This document shows, one piece after another, positions 60,178 to 64,000 of a stretch of 64,000 nt of DNA. Made by a program: the position numbers and the translations under genes. The stretch spans positions 3,038,001-3,102,000 of the forward strand of contig NZ_CP029487.1 in NCBI RefSeq assembly GCF_002441855.2. The letters are read 5' to 3'. Position 1 is the first letter of the stretch. Each line of letters starts with the position of its first letter. This DNA is from Eubacterium maltosivorans (GTDB lineage: Bacteria; Bacillota; Clostridia; Eubacteriales; Eubacteriaceae). The notes under the pieces were generated by a model that saw only the letters and a list, made by a program, of their open reading frames with translations, ran no database searches and was not told the origin of the DNA.

Positions 60178-62291
60178 AAGAGAATTTATATATCAACCGA
60201 GAGAAGAGCTGGCTGGATTTTAATTACCGGGTGCTGGAGGAAGCCTATGACAAGACCAACATGATCATGGACCGGATGAAATTTTTGGCCATCACAGCCT
60301 CCAATCTGGATGAGTTCTTTATGGTGCGTATCGCCGGCCTCATGGACCAGGTGAATGTGGGCTACAACAAGAAGGGGCTGGACGGCAAAACGCCTACCGA
60401 GCAGCTGGCAGAGATCAACACTATTACCCAGGAGATGATGAAAAGACAGTATAACTGCCTGCTGAAATCCCTGGTGCCTGAGTTAAATCAGAATCATATC
60501 TTTTTTGTGGAGTATGACGAGCTGACCCCCGAGGAACGGGAATATGTGGACGACTATTTCCTGGAAACCTGTTACCCAGTGCTCACGCCCCAGGCCATTG
60601 ACAACAGCCGCCCCTTTCCGCTGGTCAAGAACAACCAGGTTTATCTCTGCGTCCAGCTTCTGGATACTCAGGAGGACAAAAAGAAAAAGAAGAAGGACGG
60701 CAAAGAAGATGAGGAATACATGGCGATTTTGGAAATTCCAAAGGTACTGGACCGCATCATCGCTTTGCCGAGGGCAGACCGCGACGCGCCCTACCGCTAT
60801 GTTTTCATCGAGAACATTATTATCCACAACGCCGGGCAGCTTTTTACCGGCTATGACGTCAAGCATGTCTCCGAGTTCCGAATCACCCGAAACGGGGACC
60901 TTGCCATTGACGAGGACGAAGCAGAGGATCTGCTGATCGAGATTGAAAAGTCCATCCAGCAGCGCAAATGGGGCGCCTGCATCAAGCTGGAGATCACCAA
61001 GGCCATGAGCAAAAAGGCCAAGCGGAAGCTCATCGAGGAGCTGGAAATCTCAGAGGAGGACGTCTATGAGCTCAAGGGACAGCTGGATTTGACCTGCTTT
61101 ATGAAATTCCAAGGGCGGCCGGAATTTGACGAGCTGCGTGAGCCCATCTACAAGCCATTGCCGTCCAGAGATTTTTACGAGCGAGAGGATATCTTTGAAG
61201 TGATCCGTGAGAAGGACCGCCTGCTTCACCATCCTTATCAGTCCTTTGACACCGTGGTCGATTTTGTAAGAAAGGCAGCCGCGGACCCGGATGTGCTGGC
61301 CATCAAGCAGACCCTTTACCGCGTCAGCGGGGATTCGCCCATCATTGCCGCCCTTATCGAGGCAGCCCAGAACGGCAAGCAGGTCACAGTGCTGGTTGAG
61401 CTGAAAGCCCGGTTCGACGAGGCCAACAACATCGTCTGGGCTAAAAAGCTGGAGCGCGCGGGCTGTCATGTTATTTACGGCCTGGTGGGTTTAAAAATCC
61501 ACTGCAAGATGATTCTGGTGGTGCGCAAGGAAGAAGACGGCATCCGAAGGTACGTTCACCTGGGTACCGGCAATTATAATGATGTGACCGCCCGTCTCTA
61601 CACCGATATCGGCATGTTCACGGCCAAGGAGAGCTACGGCTCAGACGTCTCCACCCTGTTTAACGTGCTGTCCGGCTACAGCCATTACACCCTGTGGAAA
61701 AAGCTGGAGGTAGCGCCCACCACCATGCGGGAAGCCTTTAACCGCCACATTGACCGAGAGATCGAGAACGTGAAGCTGGGCGTGCGCGGCCGGATTATCG
61801 CCAAGATGAATTCTCTGATCGACGACCAGATCGTGGAAAAGCTGTACGAGGCCTCCCAGGCCGGCGTCGAGATCAAACTCATTGTCAGAGGCATGTGCTC
61901 GCTTATTCCGGGGATACCAGGAGTGAGCGATAATATCACAGTCCACAGTATCGTGGGCACCTTCCTGGAACACAGCCGGATCTACTATTTTTATAACCAG
62001 GGCAAGGAGGAACTTTATCTTTCCAGCGCAGACTGGATGCAGCGGAATCTGAACCGCCGCATTGAGACTTTGTTCCCGGTGGAGGACCCGGATTTGAAAA
62101 ACGAGCTGAAGCATATACTGGACATCACCCTGCGCGATACCATCAAAACCCGCGTGATGACCGAAACCGGCGAGTACGTGAGGGTTGACAAGCGGGGTAA
62201 GGAACTGTTAAGCTGTCAGCAGTACTTCTGCGAGGAGGCCGAAGGACAGTTTGAGGAAGCGAAGCGTAAATTGCGGCTGAAGGCAGAGTAG
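60174..62291 (+). CDS. ppk1: Polyphosphate kinase 1
   Basis: 705 residues, full length, with N-terminal, head and two phospholipase-D-like catalytic domains. Recognisable parts are SNLDEFFMVRIAG, VLVELKARFDEANNI, the autophosphorylated-His segment KIHCKM, HLGTGNYND and SSADWMQRNLNRRIE. It reversibly makes polyphosphate from ATP. It overlaps the upstream Ppx-like gene by four bases and lies 51 bp before the active Ppx gene, so synthesis and breakdown are co-transcribed. Confidence 0.97.
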   Translation: MKENLYINREKSWLDFNYRVLEEAYDKTNMIMDRMKFLAITASNLDEFFMVRIAGLMDQVNVGYNKKGLDGKTPTEQLAEINTITQEMMKRQYNCLLKSLVPELNQNHIFFVEYDELTPEEREYVDDYFLETCYPVLTPQAIDNSRPFPLVKNNQVYLCVQLLDTQEDKKKKKKDGKEDEEYMAILEIPKVLDRIIALPRADRDAPYRYVFIENIIIHNAGQLFTGYDVKHVSEFRITRNGDLAIDEDEAEDLLIEIEKSIQQRKWGACIKLEITKAMSKKAKRKLIEELEISEEDVYELKGQLDLTCFMKFQGRPEFDELREPIYKPLPSRDFYEREDIFEVIREKDRLLHHPYQSFDTVVDFVRKAAADPDVLAIKQTLYRVSGDSPIIAALIEAAQNGKQVTVLVELKARFDEANNIVWAKKLERAGCHVIYGLVGLKIHCKMILVVRKEEDGIRRYVHLGTGNYNDVTARLYTDIGMFTAKESYGSDVSTLFNVLSGYSHYTLWKKLEVAPTTMREAFNRHIDREIENVKLGVRGRIIAKMNSLIDDQIVEKLYEASQAGVEIKLIVRGMCSLIPGIPGVSDNITVHSIVGTFLEHSRIYYFYNQGKEELYLSSADWMQRNLNRRIETLFPVEDPDLKNELKHILDITLRDTIKTRVMTETGEYVRVDKRGKELLSCQQYFCEEAEGQFEEAKRKLRLKAE

Positions 62292-62342
62292 CGGCGGGTT
62301 TGAAATTTGTTGAAAATCCTTAAATAGAGAAGGTGGAGAGAA

Positions 62343-63872
62343 ATGGATAAAAGTATTGGAGTCATTGATATTGGCTCAAACAGTGTGCACCTGGTGGTGG
62401 GGGAATACCACAACAACGAGTATTTTCACATCATAGACGATGTCAAGGTAAATGTGCGTCTGTGCGAGGGGCTGTCTGAAACGGGCTGCCTGCGGGAAGA
62501 CCGCATGGCGCTGGGGGAACAGACCCTCATGATGTTTAAAAATATGTGCGATACCTACAAGCTGGACAAGGTAATCGCCGTGGCCACCGCGGCAGTCCGC
62601 AAGGCCAAAAACGGTCAGGTTTTTGTCGATCTGATCAAAAAAACAACCGGTATTGAGATTGAGATCATCCCAGGTGAGACCGAGGCCGCCATGGATTATC
62701 TGGGCGCCATTAACACCATCGACATCCGCGACGCGCTGCTCATGGATATCGGCGGCGGCAGCGTGGAGTTTGTCCTGATCCGTGACCGCAAAATGGCGGA
62801 CGCAGTGAGCCTGCCCTTTGGCTCCATCGACCTGACGGAAAAATTTGGGCTAGAGGATGTGGCGACACCGGGCAAGCTTCAGAAGCTGCACGCCTTTTTA
62901 GAGGAGGCCTTCGCAGGGGTCGAGCTGTTTGAAAAAGCCAGAGGACTGCCCGTGCTGGGTGTGGGCGGCACGATTCGGAATATTGGCCGTATCCATCGCC
63001 GGGTGGTCGACTATCCTTTGGAAATTGCCCATAATTACCGTATGTGCGAGGATGAGGTCGCTAAAATCTGTCACATGACTGCGAAGATGAACCTGGAGGA
63101 ACGCAAAAACCTTAAGGGACTGTCCAAAGGCCGGACCGATATTTTTGTGGGCGCCAGCCAGGCGGTTTATAAGGTCATGCAGACCATTTTCTCACCAGAA
63201 TTGATCATCTCTGACGCCGGTCTGCGGGACGGCTTGATTTTCAAGCATTTCGGCAACGGGCCGGAGGATCTGGTCCACAATATCTTTGATAACTCCCTGG
63301 TCAATACCATGCTCAACTACGATGTCAATATTCCACACGCCTATCACGTGTACGGGCTGTCTGTGAAGCTGTTTGAACAGCTGAAGTCTTTGCACGGCAT
63401 CGAGGAGGATGTGTCCAGGATGATGAAAACCAGTGCCATGCTCCACGATGTGGGGATCAAAATCCAGTACAGCAACCACCACGAGCACAGCTTTTACCTG
63501 ATTTTGAACTCCGGACTCGAGGGCCTTTTGCAAAAGGAACTGCTCATGAGCGCTTTTATTGCCCTGAACCACCGGACTAACAAAAAGGTCAAGGTCGAGG
63601 CAGAATACATGACGCTGCTGCGTGAGGAGGACAAACGCCTCATTGACAAGCTCAGCCTTTTCCTCCAGATCGCTGAGTATCTGGACCGCAGCATGGACGG
63701 CATCGTGAAGGATATCGACTGCGACATTAAGGACGATGTGGTCGAGATGATGGTGCTGACCACCACCCATTCTGTCTTTGCGGATATGATCATCAGCGAG
63801 TGCGGTAAAAAATTTAAACGCGTGCTGGGCCGTGAGCTGACCATTAAGAACAAGGTCATCGCCGCGGTGTAG
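62343..63872 (+). CDS. ppx: Exopolyphosphatase with HD domain (Ppx/GppA)
   Basis: 509 residues. The Ppx/GppA actin-like fold is at about 1-300 (GVIDIGSNSVHLVVG, DIGGGSVEF, GVGGTIRNIG). An intact HD domain is at about 320-500 (LHDVG, later NHHEHS). It hydrolyses polyphosphate ends or pppGpp. AGAAGGTGGAG lies upstream of the ATG. Last gene of the polyphosphate operon, directly before a terminator. Confidence 0.95.
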   Translation: MDKSIGVIDIGSNSVHLVVGEYHNNEYFHIIDDVKVNVRLCEGLSETGCLREDRMALGEQTLMMFKNMCDTYKLDKVIAVATAAVRKAKNGQVFVDLIKKTTGIEIEIIPGETEAAMDYLGAINTIDIRDALLMDIGGGSVEFVLIRDRKMADAVSLPFGSIDLTEKFGLEDVATPGKLQKLHAFLEEAFAGVELFEKARGLPVLGVGGTIRNIGRIHRRVVDYPLEIAHNYRMCEDEVAKICHMTAKMNLEERKNLKGLSKGRTDIFVGASQAVYKVMQTIFSPELIISDAGLRDGLIFKHFGNGPEDLVHNIFDNSLVNTMLNYDVNIPHAYHVYGLSVKLFEQLKSLHGIEEDVSRMMKTSAMLHDVGIKIQYSNHHEHSFYLILNSGLEGLLQKELLMSAFIALNHRTNKKVKVEAEYMTLLREEDKRLIDKLSLFLQIAEYLDRSMDGIVKDIDCDIKDDVVEMMVLTTTHSVFADMIISECGKKFKRVLGRELTIKNKVIAAV

Positions 63873-63895
63873 GCAGACATGATTGATGCTGCAAA

Positions 63896-63936
63896 AAATA
63901 CCGAAAAATCCCATCCGGGGACTTTTCGGTATTTTT
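63896..63936 (+). terminator. Terminator of ppx, likely bidirectional
   Basis: AAAAATACCGAAAA pairs with TTTTCGGTATTTTT across the inner TCCC/GGGGA. It serves the polyphosphate operon and the convergent gene at the window edge. Confidence 0.88.
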
Positions 63937-63957
63937 GTATCTAAAGCCAGTGCCCGT

Positions 63958-64000
63958 TTAATTTTTCAGGATGGCGGTCATGGCCTCTTTAAAAGCCCGG
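63958..64000 (-). CDS. C-terminus of a minus-strand gene (partial)
   Basis: The last 13 codons read RAFKEAMTAILKN and then stop. They lie convergent to ppx, with the shared terminator 21 bp beyond. Too little is present to name the product. Confidence 0.5.
   Translation of the reverse strand, partial: RAFKEAMTAILKN

Overview
The window looks like the chromosome of an anaerobic, low-to-moderate-GC Gram-positive bacterium of the acetogenic Eubacterium (E. limosum/callanderi) type. This is inferred from gene content: non-pyrrolysine MttB-family methyltransferases with corrinoid proteins and UTRA-type GntR regulators, class III fructose bisphosphatase, rubredoxin, a peroxiredoxin with a flavin reductase, a SipW-type signal peptidase with its substrates, and a very large SpaA/Cna-B-repeat surface protein. 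No 16S gene is present, so the species is not proven.

Layout. 1-3408: a DMT exporter, then an AhpC-type peroxiredoxin and its flavoprotein reductase as an operon. 3854-16345: one 4163-residue surface adhesin. 16514-20111 (minus): DUF1508, DegV and class III Fbp. 20361-25977: an orphan corrinoid protein and GntR regulator, followed by an EAL phosphodiesterase, a LytS-type kinase and a response regulator. 26416-28323: a SipW/TasA-like secretion cluster. 28381-28456: tRNA-Val(GAC). The 3' half of this tRNA is repeated at 37269-37312, bracketing an AT-rich island of about 8.8 kb. The island carries two Fic proteins, a corrinoid protein, two GntR regulators, two MttB-family methyltransferases and an MFS carrier. 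37300-39155 is a decayed scar region. 39342-45916 is ordinary chromosome: CcdA-TlpA fusion, alpha-amylase, ZIP transporter, endonuclease IV, CDF exporter, hydrolase. 46172-52429: a three-gene sensory operon made of a solute-binding/5'-nucleotidase-C lipoprotein, a hybrid kinase and a chemoreceptor. It is followed by a regulator with two GntR-type HTHs. 54109-56027: ECF S component, ROK glucokinase and rubredoxin. 56116-57655: a MerR regulator next to an array of micro-ORFs. 57777 to the end: DUF554, then a polyphosphate operon (degenerate Ppx-like, Ppk, Ppx-HD).

The most novel feature is at 56998-57655. Five tandem ORFs of 16-22 codons all begin MMYYNP, each with its own Shine-Dalgarno site. 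A sixth, unrelated 25-residue Cys-containing ORF (CGFCC) follows. They lie behind a promoter with a 19-bp spacer that contains a CCTAGAG-N4-CTCTAGG dyad, which is the architecture activated by MerR-family proteins. A nearby divergent MerR gene resembles the AdhR/NmlR group and has the same half-site upstream of its own promoter. Other notable items are the tRNA-bounded demethylation island, the SBP-5'NucC/kinase/chemoreceptor operon, a small mobile-looking intergenic repeat present in inverted orientations, and tandem operators before the CcdA-TlpA gene.
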